DNA of 64,000 nt from Aquicoccus porphyridii (lineage in GTDB: Bacteria; Pseudomonadota; Alphaproteobacteria; Rhodobacterales; Rhodobacteraceae): assembly GCF_008369105.1 (NCBI RefSeq), contig NZ_VINQ01000002.1, positions 291,298 through 355,297 of the forward strand, written 5' to 3'. Below, piece by piece: positions 19,079 to 30,607 of the stretch. Below the pieces are notes generated by a model. That model was given only the letters and a program-made list of their open reading frames with translations, made no database searches and had not been told where the DNA came from. The first letter of the stretch is position 1; every line of letters begins with the position of its first letter. The position numbers were made by a program, and so were the translations under genes.

Positions 19079-19285
19079 ATGGCAAATGGCACCGTCAAAT
19101 GGTTCAACACCACCAAAGGCTACGGCTTCATCGCACCGGAATCGGGCGGCAAGGACGTATTCGTTCACATCTCGGCGGTCGAGCGTTCGGGCCTCACCGG
19201 CCTCGCCGATGACCAGAAAGTGACCTATGACGTCGAAGCCGGCCGTGACGGCCGCGAATCGGCGGTGAATATCTCACTGGCCTGA
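19079..19285 (+). CDS. Cold-shock protein, CspA family
   Basis: 68 residues, one OB-fold cold-shock domain with both RNA-binding motifs, KGYGFIAP (RNP1) and VFVHIS (RNP2). Such proteins bind single-stranded RNA and melt secondary structure. The start has GAAGGAGAAGAG just upstream and a clear terminator 25 bases after the stop, so this is a single-gene transcript. Confidence 0.97.
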   Translation: MANGTVKWFNTTKGYGFIAPESGGKDVFVHISAVERSGLTGLADDQKVTYDVEAGRDGRESAVNISLA

Positions 19286-19309
19286 GCCTGCGATTTCACG
19301 ATTTTTTCG

Positions 19310-19341
19310 AAACGGGCGTCTCTCGCGGGGCGCCCGTTTTG
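19310..19341 (+). terminator. Rho-independent terminator of the csp gene
   Basis: AAACGGGCG at 19310-19318 pairs perfectly with CGCCCGTTT at 19331-19339 and ends in a short T run. It sits between csp and the converging end of tesA, so it may serve both. Confidence 0.85.
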
Positions 19342-19349
19342 CCTTGGCC

Positions 19350-20039
19350 TCACTCGTCCCTGATCCGCGCGATCAACGCCTGAACGCTGGGCCCGATCGC
19401 CTCGACGATCCGCTCCACCCCTTCCGCGTCGGGATGAATCCCGTCCGCCTGCATGAAGTCCAGCACCTCAGCCGGGTCATCCCCCAGCGCAGCAAGGAAA
19501 TCAGGGTAGAACAGCGTGTCATGCTTCTCCGCCAGATCGGCATAAGCCGCCTCGAACGCCGCGCGATACTCCGGCCCGTAATTGCCCGGCCCCGGCATCC
19601 CCACCAGCAACACCTCAAGCCCGCGTGCCGCCGCGATCTCCAGCATCGCATCGAGATTGGCACGCATCGAATCCGGCTCGGTCCCGCGCAGCGCGTCATT
19701 GCCCCCCAAGGTCAGGATCACCCCCTGCAACTCGGGCGTCAGGGACCACTCGAACCGCGCCAGCCCGCCCGCCGTGGTATCGCCCGACACGCCCGCATTG
19801 ACCACGCGCACATCCTCGCCCTGTTGCTCAAGCCACGTCCGCAACTGCGGCACGAACCCCTCGTGCTCGGGCAGGCCATACCCCGCGGTCAGGCTGTCAC
19901 CATAGGCGACGAGATGAACCTTCTCCGCCGCCACCGGCCCGGCAAGCGACGCGAAAAAAAGAAACCCTGCCAGCGCCTTGCCGATCCGCACGCGCACCCC
20001 ATATGACACCAGAAGCAGAAACCAGAATATGGGCCGCAT
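19350..20039 (-). CDS. tesA: Periplasmic GDSL esterase/lysophospholipase (TesA family)
   Basis: 229 residues if started at the ATG at 20039; a GTG at 19997 would give a more regular signal peptide (RVRIGKALAGFLFFASLAG). The SGNH blocks are all present: YGDSLTAGYG (nucleophile Ser), the Gly block in VSGDTTAGG, GGNDALRG and the C-terminal DGIHPD. E. coli TesA is a periplasmic thioesterase/lysophospholipase L1. As in E. coli it is divergent from an ABC ATPase/permease pair of the YbbA/YbbP type. The two start codons overlap in the bases CATG at 20037-20040. Confidence 0.9.
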   Translation of the reverse strand: MRPIFWFLLLVSYGVRVRIGKALAGFLFFASLAGPVAAEKVHLVAYGDSLTAGYGLPEHEGFVPQLRTWLEQQGEDVRVVNAGVSGDTTAGGLARFEWSLTPELQGVILTLGGNDALRGTEPDSMRANLDAMLEIAAARGLEVLLVGMPGPGNYGPEYRAAFEAAYADLAEKHDTLFYPDFLAALGDDPAEVLDFMQADGIHPDAEGVERIVEAIGPSVQALIARIRDE

Positions 20040-20742
20040 GACCTCTCCCTCAGAAAACCCAGTTCTGTCCCTGTCCGACGCGGCGCTCTCGCTCGACGGC
20101 AACGCGGGACGAATCGAGATACTCCACGCGATTTCGCTCGATGTAAACCGGGGCGAGACGCTGGGCCTCGTCGGCCCGTCCGGGTCGGGCAAATCCTCGC
20201 TCCTTATGCTGATGGGCGGGCTCGAACGCGCCACCGCCGGTCGAGTCACATCGCTGGGCCATAACCTGTCGGAGATGTCCGAGGACGCGCTGGCGCGGTT
20301 TCGCCGCAATCACATGGGCGTGGTGTTCCAGTCCTTCCATCTCATCCCCACCATGACTGCGCTCGAAAACGTCGCCACCCCGCTCGAACTGGCCGGGCAC
20401 CGCGATGCGTTCGACCGCGCCCGCGACGAGTTGGACCGCGTCGGCCTCGCCGCCCGCGCCGATCACTACCCCAGCCAGCTTTCGGGCGGCGAGCAACAGC
20501 GCGTCGCGCTGGCCCGCGCGGTGGCCCCGAAACCCGATATCCTGCTGGCCGATGAACCCACCGGCAATCTCGACAGCACCACCGGCGCCCAGATCATCGA
20601 ACTGCTGTTCGATCTGCGCGCCGCCCATGGCGCAACCCTCGTGCTCGTGACCCACGATCCGGCGGTCGCGGATCGCTGCGACCGCGTGCTGCGCCTGCGC
20701 GACGGGCGCATCGACAGCGGCCAGGCAGGGGCCGCCGCATGA
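20038..20742 (+). CDS. ybbA: ABC transporter ATPase (YbbA/LolD-like)
   Basis: 234 residues from ATG 20038. Walker [10 protein letters not shown], signature LSGGEQQRV, Walker B ILLADEP and the switch histidine in LVTHDP are intact. The family couples ATP hydrolysis to FtsX/MacB-type permeases, often moving lipids or proteins at the membrane. It overlaps the next gene by four bases. An ATG at 20029 in the same frame is an alternative start; either way the 5' end lies inside tesA on the other strand. Confidence 0.92.
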   Translation: MTSPSENPVLSLSDAALSLDGNAGRIEILHAISLDVNRGETLGLVGPSGSGKSSLLMLMGGLERATAGRVTSLGHNLSEMSEDALARFRRNHMGVVFQSFHLIPTMTALENVATPLELAGHRDAFDRARDELDRVGLAARADHYPSQLSGGEQQRVALARAVAPKPDILLADEPTGNLDSTTGAQIIELLFDLRAAHGATLVLVTHDPAVADRCDRVLRLRDGRIDSGQAGAAA

Positions 20743-23252
20743 GCCTGCCCATGGCGGCCCGCATCGCCCGGCGCGAATTGCGCGGTGGCCTGCGCGGCTT
20801 TGCCGTGTTCCTCGCCTGCCTCGCGCTCGGCGTGGCCGCCATCGCCGGAATCGGATCGGTCCGCGCCGCGATCGAGGCCGGGTTGACGCGCGAGGGCGCG
20901 GCCCTTCTGGGCGGCGATGCCGAGATCGAACTGACCTATCGCTTTGCCACCCCCGAAGAACGCGCCTGGATGGAACGCCGCGCCGACGCGGTGTCCGAAA
21001 TCGCCGATTTCCGCTCCATGGCCGTCTTCGGCGACACCCGTGCCCTCACCCAAGTGAAGGCGGTCGATGACGCCTATCCGCTGAAGGGCGCGGTGCAGCT
21101 CGACCCGCCGATCCCGCTCGACGAGGCGCTGCGCGGCAGCGATCTTCCCGGCGCGGTGATGGACCCGCTCCTCATCGACCGGATGGGGCTCTCCATCGGC
21201 GACAGCTTCAGCCTCGGGCGACAGGACTTCCGCCTCGCCGCCGCGCTCATCCGCGAGCCGGACAATGCTACCGGCGGGTTCTCCCTGGGTCCACGAACAC
21301 TCGTGCACCGCGACGCACTGTCCGGCTCGGGGCTTCTCGAACCCGGTACGCTCTATTCCACCCATTACCGGTTGTCGCTGCCCCCCGGCACCGATCTCGA
21401 CGCCCTCGAACAGGAGGCACGCGCCGAACTCGCCGGCTCGGGCCTGCGCTGGCGCGATGCGCGCAACGGCGCGCCCAATGTCGCGCGCTTTGTCGAACGG
21501 CTCTCGGGCTTTCTCATCCTTGTCGGTCTTTCCGGCCTCGCCGTGGGCGGTGTGGGCGTCTCGGCGGCGGTGCGCGCCTATCTCGCGGGCAAGACCGGCA
21601 CCATCGCCACGCTGCGCACGCTGGGGGCCACCAACGCCACGATCTTCCTGGCCTATGCGCTCCAGATCGCCGCACTGTCGGCGCTGGGCATCGTGATCGG
21701 CCTTGCGCTGGGCAGCGGCGTGCCGCTCCTGCTCGCACCGATCCTCGCTGCCGCCCTGCCGGTGCCTGCGGTCTTCTCGCTCTACCCGGCCCCGCTTTTC
21801 GAGGCCGCGCTTTACGGTGCGCTCACCGCTGCGCTCTTCACCCTCTGGCCGCTGGCGCGCACCGAAACGATCCGCGCCGCCACGCTGTTTCGCGACGCAC
21901 TCTCGGGCGCACCGACATGGCCGCGCACGCGCTACGTGCTGGCCACCGCCGGGCTCCTGGCCGCGCTGATCGCGTCGGCGGCGGTCTTTTCCGGCTCGGT
22001 CCGGCTCACCCTCTGGACCGCCGCCGGCATCATCGCGGCGCTGATGATCCTCGCGCTGGCCGGGCTTGCAATCCGGACCATGGCACGGCGCGCTCACCGC
22101 ATCGCCCGCACCCGGCCCGCCACCCGCTGGGCGCTCGCCGCCATCGGCGGCCCACGCTCCGAGGCGCTGCCGGTGGTGCTCTCGATCGGGCTCGGCCTCT
22201 CGGTCCTCGCCGCGGTCGGGCAGATCGACGGTAACCTGCGCGGCGCGATCTCGCGCGACCTGCCGCAAGAGGCGCCGTCCTATTTCTTCGTCGACATCCA
22301 GAAAGACCAGATGCCGGGCTTTCTCGACCGGGTCGAGAACGACTCGGCCGTCTCGCGCGTGCAAAGCGCGCCAATGCTGCGCGGCGTGGTCTCGCAAATC
22401 AACGGCCTCCCGGCGTCCCAAGTGGCGGGCGATCACTGGGTGGTGCGCGGCGATCGCGGCATCACCTATGCCGGACCCCAACCCGACGGCACCCGCGTCA
22501 CGGCAGGCGAATGGTGGCCCGATGATTATTCCGGCCCCCCGCTGGTCAGTTTCGCCGCCGAAGAGGCCGCCGAGATGGGGCTGAGCCTCGGCGACACGAT
22601 CACCCTCAACATCCTTGGCCGCGACATCACCGCCACCATAACCTCGTTCCGCGAGGTCGATTTTTCCACCGCCGGCATGGGCTTTGTCCTGACCTTGGAC
22701 CCGGCCTCGGTCGCCGCCGCGCCGCATAGCTTCATCGCCACCGTCTATGCCGAACCACAGGCCGAGGCCGCGATCCTGCGCGACCTTTCCGACAGCTTTC
22801 CCAACATCACAGCGATTCGCGTGCGTGATGCCATCGACCGCGTGGCAGAAATGCTCGACGGGATCGCCGCCGCCACGTCCTGGGGCGCGGCGGTGACGCT
22901 GCTGACCGGGTTTCTCGTGCTCATCGGCGCGGCGGCGGCGGGCAGTTCGGCCCGCGCCCACGAGGCGGCGGTGCTCAAGACGCTGGGCGCCACCCGCGCC
23001 AGCATCCTGACCAGTTTCCTTCTGCGCGCCGGGCTTCTGGGCCTTGCCGCCGGAATCGTCGCGCTCGGCGCCGGAATCGCGGGCGGATGGGCGATCAGCC
23101 ATTTCCTCTTCGAGACGCGTTTTTCGGTGATCTGGCCGTCGGGACTGGCCATCGTCGCGGGCGGCGTCGTGGCCACGCTGGTGGCCAGCGCCGGGTTCTC
23201 GGCGCGCGCGCTTGCGGTGCGCCCCGCCCGGGTTCTGCGCGCCCGGGAATAA
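20739..23252 (+). CDS. ybbP: ABC transporter permease, FtsX/YbbP type
   Basis: 837 residues. The predicted topology is one N-terminal membrane helix (about residues 20-45), a large periplasmic domain, three helices between about 250 and 370, a further pair at about 400-450, a second periplasmic domain and three final helices at about 710-830. GGVGVSAAVRAYLAGKTGTIATLRTLGA and the C-terminal AHEAAVLKTLGATRASIL are the two FtsX coupling segments. Works with the preceding ATPase; with tesA next door a role in envelope lipid metabolism is possible but not proven in the family. Confidence 0.9.
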   Translation: MSLPMAARIARRELRGGLRGFAVFLACLALGVAAIAGIGSVRAAIEAGLTREGAALLGGDAEIELTYRFATPEERAWMERRADAVSEIADFRSMAVFGDTRALTQVKAVDDAYPLKGAVQLDPPIPLDEALRGSDLPGAVMDPLLIDRMGLSIGDSFSLGRQDFRLAAALIREPDNATGGFSLGPRTLVHRDALSGSGLLEPGTLYSTHYRLSLPPGTDLDALEQEARAELAGSGLRWRDARNGAPNVARFVERLSGFLILVGLSGLAVGGVGVSAAVRAYLAGKTGTIATLRTLGATNATIFLAYALQIAALSALGIVIGLALGSGVPLLLAPILAAALPVPAVFSLYPAPLFEAALYGALTAALFTLWPLARTETIRAATLFRDALSGAPTWPRTRYVLATAGLLAALIASAAVFSGSVRLTLWTAAGIIAALMILALAGLAIRTMARRAHRIARTRPATRWALAAIGGPRSEALPVVLSIGLGLSVLAAVGQIDGNLRGAISRDLPQEAPSYFFVDIQKDQMPGFLDRVENDSAVSRVQSAPMLRGVVSQINGLPASQVAGDHWVVRGDRGITYAGPQPDGTRVTAGEWWPDDYSGPPLVSFAAEEAAEMGLSLGDTITLNILGRDITATITSFREVDFSTAGMGFVLTLDPASVAAAPHSFIATVYAEPQAEAAILRDLSDSFPNITAIRVRDAIDRVAEMLDGIAAATSWGAAVTLLTGFLVLIGAAAAGSSARAHEAAVLKTLGATRASILTSFLLRAGLLGLAAGIVALGAGIAGGWAISHFLFETRFSVIWPSGLAIVAGGVVATLVASAGFSARALAVRPARVLRARE

Positions 23253-23361
23253 GGCGCGTCGGCAAAGACCTGATGCAGGTGCGTCCAGAAACGCTATTGC
23301 GGTTGCACCCCGCGACCGGCAATGCCATCCCTCGCCCGACCCGCAAGCGACAGGTGACCCG

Positions 23362-24228
23362 ATGCCCCTTGAGACCCTCCCCCGCCCCGCCACGCGCCTG
23401 ACCGAGGCCCAGATTTCCAGCCTCGTCAACATCATCCGCCGCGCCGCCAGGACCGAGATCCTGCCACGCTTTCGCAACCTCACCGAGGGCCAGGTCTCGA
23501 CCAAGTCCGGCCCCGCCGATCTCGTCACCGCCGCCGATACCGGGGCCGAAGCGATGATCGCCCGGGCCATCTCGCGGCTCTTTCCCGGCGCGGTCGTGCT
23601 CGGCGAAGAGGGGGCAGCCGGCAACCCCGACCTGCGCAAGACCGCTGCCAAGGCCGAACTGGCCTTCATCGTCGATCCGGTGGACGGCACGTGGAATTTC
23701 GCCCATGGCCTGCCGCTCTTCGGCGTGATCCTCGCCGCCACGCGCTTTGGCAAACCGATCTTCGGCATGCTTTACGACCCGATCACCGACGATTGGATCT
23801 TCGCGTCCAAGGACGGCCCCGCCCTGCAATCCGAGATGGGGCGCCCGAACCGCACTCTCTCGACCTCGGCGGGCGGCGCGCTCCCGGGGCTCTCGGGCAT
23901 CGCACACCTGTCCTACATGCCCGAGGCCGACCGCCGCGCCCTCGCGCCGCTCGGCGCCGAGGTCGCGCGCCTCGGCTCGCTGCGCTGCTCATGCCATGAA
24001 TACCGCCTGCTGGCCCAAGGCGCGGTCGATTTCGTCCTCTCGGCCACACTCAACCCCTGGGACCATGCCGCCGGCGTGCTGATCTGCGAACGCGCGGGCG
24101 GCGTCGCGCGCTTTCTCGACGGGCGCGATTACGACACCGGCGTGACCGAGGGCTACCTGCTCTCGGCCCCGGATGAGGCGACATGGCAGGCATTGCGCGA
24201 CCGGATCGCCCCGGCGCTCGGCCTCTGA
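23362..24228 (+). CDS. Inositol monophosphatase family phosphatase
   Basis: 288 residues from ATG 23362. Metal-binding motifs of the family are present: LGEEG (about residue 79), DPVDGTWNFAHGLPLF (about 103) and WDHAAGVLICERAGG (about 232). The enzymes remove phosphate from inositol phosphate, 3'-phosphoadenosine 5'-phosphate or histidinol phosphate; the closest substrate cannot be told by eye. Ends in the repeat/hairpin region shared with the converging gcvP. Confidence 0.9.
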   Translation: MPLETLPRPATRLTEAQISSLVNIIRRAARTEILPRFRNLTEGQVSTKSGPADLVTAADTGAEAMIARAISRLFPGAVVLGEEGAAGNPDLRKTAAKAELAFIVDPVDGTWNFAHGLPLFGVILAATRFGKPIFGMLYDPITDDWIFASKDGPALQSEMGRPNRTLSTSAGGALPGLSGIAHLSYMPEADRRALAPLGAEVARLGSLRCSCHEYRLLAQGAVDFVLSATLNPWDHAAGVLICERAGGVARFLDGRDYDTGVTEGYLLSAPDEATWQALRDRIAPALGL

Positions 24229-24236
24229 TTGCAGGA

Positions 24237-24286
24237 CCGGGGGTTTCACCCCCGGACCCCCAGAGTATTTGCAGCAAGATGAAAAG
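24237..24286. repeat. GAGTATTT-family repeat, copy 1 (hairpin at convergent gene ends)
   Basis: CCGGGGG (24237-24243) pairs with CCCCCGG (24249-24255), followed by ACCCCCAGAGTATTT, four bases and CAAGATGAAAAG. It fills the gap between two converging genes, so it probably ends transcription from one or both sides. Same layout as the copies at 30.5 and 46.3 kb. Confidence 0.7.
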
Positions 24287-24298
24287 GCAGGGTCGCGA

Positions 24299-27130
<2,832 letters not shown>

Positions 27131-27139
27131 GTGCGCCTC

Positions 27140-27490
27140 TCAGATATGGATAACGGTATTGATCAGGTTGCCCGCGGGGTCGCGGAAAAAGAACCGCCGA
27201 ACACCCCAGGGTTCGGTGACGGGGCCATAGACGATCTCGGCCTCCGCCGCCCGCACCGCCACCTCGGCGGCCTCGAGGTCATCGACCTCGATCGAGATCA
27301 CCGGCAGCTCGGTGCCCGAGCCGCCCTCCTGCGCGGCCTGCATCGCGATCTCCTGCCCGCCCGCCTCTCCCAGGAAGACGATCCAGCCCATGTCGAGCGG
27401 GATGTCGAGCCCGAAGACCCGGGCGTAGAACCGCGCCAGCGCCGGCGGGTCGGGCGCGTGCAGGTTGGGAACGATGCGCCGGACGGTCAT
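27140..27490 (-). CDS. VOC/glyoxalase-fold protein inside the gcv operon
   Basis: 116 residues, one vicinal-oxygen-chelate domain with paired beta-alpha-beta units (VRRIVPNLHAPDPPALARFYARVFG and FFRDPAGNLINTV). Only some of the metal-binding His/Glu positions are obvious, so enzyme activity is uncertain. It starts three bases after gcvH and ends nine bases before gcvP, so it must be made together with the glycine cleavage system. Role unknown; bleomycin-resistance-like and lyase members exist in the family. Confidence 0.85.
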   Translation of the reverse strand: MTVRRIVPNLHAPDPPALARFYARVFGLDIPLDMGWIVFLGEAGGQEIAMQAAQEGGSGTELPVISIEVDDLEAAEVAVRAAEAEIVYGPVTEPWGVRRFFFRDPAGNLINTVIHI

Positions 27491-27493
27491 GGA

Positions 27494-27853
27494 TCAGCCG
27501 ATGAGGGTCTTGTATTCGGCTTCACTCATGTAATCGTCCATCTGGCTCGGATCGGCCGGCTTGATCTTGAAGAACCACGCATCGCCCAGCGGGTCCTCGT
27601 TGACCTTGCCGGGATCATTGACGATCGCATCGTTCACCTCGACGATCTCGCCATCCAGCGGGGCGAGGATGTCGCTCGCCGCCTTGACGCTCTCGATCAC
27701 GCAGATCTCTTCGTCCTTGGTCACCTCGTTGCCCACCTCGGGTAGTTCCACGAACACCACGTCGCCCAGTTGCTCGCTGGCATGTTCGGTGATGCCGACG
27801 ACGATCACGCCGTCCTCTTCGCGCAGCCATTCATGTTCTTCGGTAAACTTCAT
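27494..27853 (-). CDS. gcvH: Glycine cleavage system H protein
   Basis: 119 residues of the lipoyl carrier protein. Lys57 in [10 protein letters not shown] is the lipoylation site, and EEHEWLR at the N terminus is typical. It shuttles the aminomethyl group between P and T proteins. It follows gcvT by 19 bases with AGGAGAGACC as the ribosome site. Confidence 0.97.
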   Translation of the reverse strand: MKFTEEHEWLREEDGVIVVGITEHASEQLGDVVFVELPEVGNEVTKDEEICVIESVKAASDILAPLDGEIVEVNDAIVNDPGKVNEDPLGDAWFFKIKPADPSQMDDYMSEAEYKTLIG

Positions 27854-27872
27854 ATAGGTCTCTCCTCAGGGG

Positions 27873-28991
27873 TCAGCGTTTGAAATTCGCGGGCACAAAG
27901 GGCAGATCGGCCACCAGAACAGGCAGCCGCTTGCCCCGCACCTCACCGTAAAGCCGGGTGCCGGGGACCGACAAGCCCGCGGGCACATAGCCCATCGCCA
28001 TCGGCGCGCCTAGTGTCGGGCCAAAGGCGCCGGATGTCACCGCGCCCACCGGGGCGCCGCCCGCCTCGGCCTCGTAAAGCGCGACACCGGCCCGCATCGG
28101 GGCGCGGCCCTCGGGGGCCAATCCCACCCGCCGCCGTGCCGCGCCGTTCTCCAATTCGTCGAGGATGCGCGCCGCGCCCGGAAAGCCGCCCGCACGTGCG
28201 CCACCCTTGCGGCGTATCTTCTGGATCGCCCAGTCAAGACCCGCCTCGACCGGGCTCGTGGCCGCGTCGATGTCATTGCCGTAAAGGCACAGCCCCGCCT
28301 CAAGACGCAGCGAATCCCGCGCGCCAAGGCCAATGGGCCGCACCGCGTCATCGGCCAGCAACACGCGGGCCAGCGCCTCGGCCTGCCCTTCGGCGACCGA
28401 GATTTCGAACCCGTCCTCGCCGGTGTAACCCGACCGGGAAATCCACAGCTCGCCAAACCCGGACCCGGCCACGATCACATCCATGAACCGCATCTCGCGC
28501 ACGCCCGGCACGTGTCCGGCCAGCACCGCCTCGGCCGCGGGGCCTTGCAACGCCAAGAGCGCGCGGTCGGTGATCTCCTCGACCTCGCAGCCCGGCAACC
28601 CGGCTTGCATCAGCGCCAGGTCACCCGCCTTGCACGCCGCGTTGACCACCACGAAAAGGTGATCGCCGCGATTGGCCACCATCAGGTCGTCTTCGATCCC
28701 GCCCGCCTCGTTGGTGAAGAACGCGTATCGCTGCCGCCCCTGCGCCAGCCCCGCGATGGATTGCGGCACCAGCGCCTCGAACGCCGTGGCGCCATTGTCC
28801 GACGGCCCGCGCAGGATCACCTGCCCCATATGGCTCACATCGAAAAGCCCGGCGGCGGCGCGGCAATGCAGATGCTCCTTCATCACGCCCATCGGAAATT
28901 GCACCGGCATCTCGTAACCGGCGAATTCCACCATCCTGGCCCCCAGCTCGCGGTGAAGGTCATTGAGCGGTGTGCGCTTCAGATCCGGCAT
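27873..28991 (-). CDS. gcvT: Glycine cleavage system T protein (aminomethyltransferase)
   Basis: 372 residues from ATG 28991. The folate-binding GcvT fold shows FDVSHMGQ at about residue 52 and YTGEDGFEIS at about 189, with the C-terminal barrel domain after about 280. It transfers the methylene to tetrahydrofolate and releases ammonia. First gene of the operon; the riboswitch ends about 90 bases upstream. Confidence 0.96.
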   Translation of the reverse strand: MPDLKRTPLNDLHRELGARMVEFAGYEMPVQFPMGVMKEHLHCRAAAGLFDVSHMGQVILRGPSDNGATAFEALVPQSIAGLAQGRQRYAFFTNEAGGIEDDLMVANRGDHLFVVVNAACKAGDLALMQAGLPGCEVEEITDRALLALQGPAAEAVLAGHVPGVREMRFMDVIVAGSGFGELWISRSGYTGEDGFEISVAEGQAEALARVLLADDAVRPIGLGARDSLRLEAGLCLYGNDIDAATSPVEAGLDWAIQKIRRKGGARAGGFPGAARILDELENGAARRRVGLAPEGRAPMRAGVALYEAEAGGAPVGAVTSGAFGPTLGAPMAMGYVPAGLSVPGTRLYGEVRGKRLPVLVADLPFVPANFKR

Positions 28992-29078
28992 GGCATGCCC
29001 CTCTCTCGTCACACGATACGCGGTTTTCTGAATATCAAACCGGCATCAATTTCCCGCGCGGAGCCCGCGCGGCCTGAT

Positions 29079-29240
29079 GCCCCCTCTGTCCTTTCGCCTG
29101 AGATCGCTATCCCTTCGGCGCCCCGGCCTTGCCCGGGGTCTCTCCAGAGTTCCTGTCACCGGCCGGTCCCTTTGGCCTGAGAGTTTCCGGGGCGGTTGCT
29201 CCTTCGGCACCGTCCTTGCGACGGTTCTCCCGGGTCGGTG
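29079..29240 (-). ncRNA. Tandem glycine riboswitch
   Basis: Read on the minus strand from 29240: CGGGAGAACC, then GCCGAAGGAGCAA and ACTCTCAGGCCAAAGGG form aptamer 1; CTCTGGAGAGACC, GCCGAAGGGGATA and CTCAGGCGAAAGGACAGAG form aptamer 2. These are the conserved blocks of the gcvT-type glycine aptamer, present twice in tandem. It precedes gcvT, where glycine binding normally turns the operon on. Confidence 0.95.
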
Positions 29241-29305
29241 TTCGGGCATACGCTAGTATACCGCTCGCGCCGCTGCAAGCCCCGGAAAGGTCGGTTTCGG
29301 ATTAT

Positions 29306-29770
29306 TCAGGCCACGCCCATCTTTCGCCCGCTGCACGGGCCCGGCGTCATCAGCACCCTGAGCGGATCGTTGTCGCAAACCAGCGTGTCGAGCGTCACCG
29401 CGTCGAGCCGTTCATAAAACGCCTCGGCGGCATCCTGGATCGCCAGTCTCAACCGGCAGGCATCGACCAGCGGGCAGGTGTTGTCGACATCGGCGAAACA
29501 CTCGGTCAGCGGAACGTGGCTCTCCAGCGCGCGAAACACGTCGCCGATCACGATCTCACCGGCCGCCCGGCCCAGTTGCATGCCGCCATTGCGGCCGCGC
29601 TGGGTGTGCAGATACCCCATCTGGCCCAACTGGTTGATCACCTGCGCCAGGTGGTTTTCCGAGGTGTTGCAGCACCGGGCGATCTCGGACTTGGTCACCA
29701 GCCGCCCGCGATTGACCGCGCAGAACATCAGAACGCGAATGGCGATATTGGTTCTCTTGGTGATCCGCAC
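29306..29770 (-). CDS. Rrf2-family iron-sulfur regulator, NsrR-like
   Basis: 154 residues from a GTG at 29770. The winged helix (SEIARCCNTSENHLAQVINQLGQMGYLHTQRGRNGG) is the Rrf2 pattern. Cys91, Cys99 and Cys105 (ECF, NTCP, DACRL) match the three cluster ligands of NsrR, the nitric-oxide sensor, rather than the closer spacing in IscR. It is divergent from a gamma-glutamylcyclotransferase-like gene across a region with an inverted repeat and an FNR-type box. No denitrification or NO-detoxifying gene lies nearby, so the target is not shown. Confidence 0.85.
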   Translation of the reverse strand: MRITKRTNIAIRVLMFCAVNRGRLVTKSEIARCCNTSENHLAQVINQLGQMGYLHTQRGRNGGMQLGRAAGEIVIGDVFRALESHVPLTECFADVDNTCPLVDACRLRLAIQDAAEAFYERLDAVTLDTLVCDNDPLRVLMTPGPCSGRKMGVA

Positions 29771-29784
29771 GTACCAGTCCCCGG

Positions 29785-29797
29785 GGTTGTTTCAACC
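29785..29797. promoter_or_regulatory. Inverted repeat upstream of the Rrf2 gene
   Basis: GGTTG-TTT-CAACC is a perfect dyad 15 bases before the GTG start of the Rrf2 gene. It could be an operator for autoregulation or a small leader hairpin. It does not match the usual NsrR box. Confidence 0.35.
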
Positions 29798-29841
29798 TGA
29801 AAAAGATGCGCCCTTCATGCCTGTTTCCCACGGATACCTGT

Positions 29842-29855
29842 TTGACATGGATCAA
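29842..29855. promoter_or_regulatory. FNR/FnrL-type binding site
   Basis: TTGAC-ATGG-ATCAA differs at one position from the Fnr/Dnr consensus TTGAT-N4-ATCAA. It lies 72 bases upstream of the Rrf2 start and 22 bases upstream of the cyclotransferase start, so oxygen or NO control of one or both is plausible. A perfect palindrome GGCAAATTTGCC follows at 29862-29873. Confidence 0.55.
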
Positions 29856-29876
29856 TCCACAGGCAAATTTGCCCGC

Positions 29877-30461
29877 ATGACGACACATGAAGGCGCATTT
29901 TTCTTCGGTTACGGCTCGCTCGTGAACCTTTCGACGCATGATTATGCCGATGCCCATCCCGCCCGGGCACGGGGCTGGCGGCGGGCCTGGCGGCATACGC
30001 AGCTGCGCCCGGTGGCCTTTCTCACCGCCCTGCCCGATCCCGGCTCGACCATCGACGGGATGATCGCCCATGTGCCCGGCGACGACTGGAGTGCGCTCGA
30101 CGAACGCGAGCACGCCTATGCCCGCGTGGCCGTGCCCGACGATATCGACCACCCGCTGCCGCACCGGATCGACGTCGCGATCTACTCGATCCCGCATGAC
30201 GCCCATGGCCGACCCGATGCCGCGCACCCGGTGCTCATGTCCTATCTCGACGTGGTGGTGCAGGGCTATCTGCAACAGTTCGGAGAAGCCGGCGCGCGGC
30301 GGTTCTTCGACAGCACCTCGGGCTGGGACGCCCCGGTGATGGATGACCGCGAAAGCCCGGTCTATCCCCGCCACCGGCTGCTGGCCCCGAGCGAGCGCGA
30401 TTTCGTCGATGCCGAGCTGCGCCGCCTCAAGGTCAGGATCATCGACCAGCACCCGGTCTGA
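29877..30461 (+). CDS. Gamma-glutamylcyclotransferase-like protein
   Basis: 194 residues from ATG 29877, just before the family's FFGYGSLVN motif; in-frame ATGs at 29817 and 29847 are less likely because the second lies within the FNR-type box. The acidic catalytic residue expected in the family may be in LDEREHAYARV. GGCT-fold enzymes release 5-oxoproline from gamma-glutamyl peptides or glutathione derivatives; substrate is not known. No good ribosome site precedes the start, which may mean a leaderless transcript. Confidence 0.8.
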   Translation: MTTHEGAFFFGYGSLVNLSTHDYADAHPARARGWRRAWRHTQLRPVAFLTALPDPGSTIDGMIAHVPGDDWSALDEREHAYARVAVPDDIDHPLPHRIDVAIYSIPHDAHGRPDAAHPVLMSYLDVVVQGYLQQFGEAGARRFFDSTSGWDAPVMDDRESPVYPRHRLLAPSERDFVDAELRRLKVRIIDQHPV

Positions 30462-30512
30462 CTGTCCCGGTCTGATCAGATTGCGTGCCTGCGGCACACA
30501 GGTTTGATTTGT

Positions 30513-30590
30513 TGGGGGTTTCACCCCCAGGCGCAAAATGCCCAAGGCATTTTGTCGCCATCCCCCAGAGTATTTCCGCCAAGAAAGAGA
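30513..30590. repeat. GAGTATTT-family repeat, copy 2 (double hairpin)
   Basis: TGGGGGTTTCACCCCCA forms a first hairpin (30513-30529) and CAAAATGCC/GGCATTTTG (30534-30542 with 30546-30554) a second, followed by TCCCCCAGAGTATTT, four bases and CCAAGAAAGAGA. It lies between converging genes, the cyclotransferase gene and gltX. Confidence 0.75.
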
Positions 30591-30607
30591 TCCGGCGCGC
30601 GGCGGGA

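Noticed and set aside
20466-23768. Open frame of 1,100 codons on the minus strand
   Set aside because: Antisense to the ABC permease and the phosphatase gene; composition-driven.
29306-29770. Rrf2 gene as iscR
   Set aside because: The cysteine spacing C-x7-C-x5-C fits NsrR better, and no isc or suf genes adjoin.
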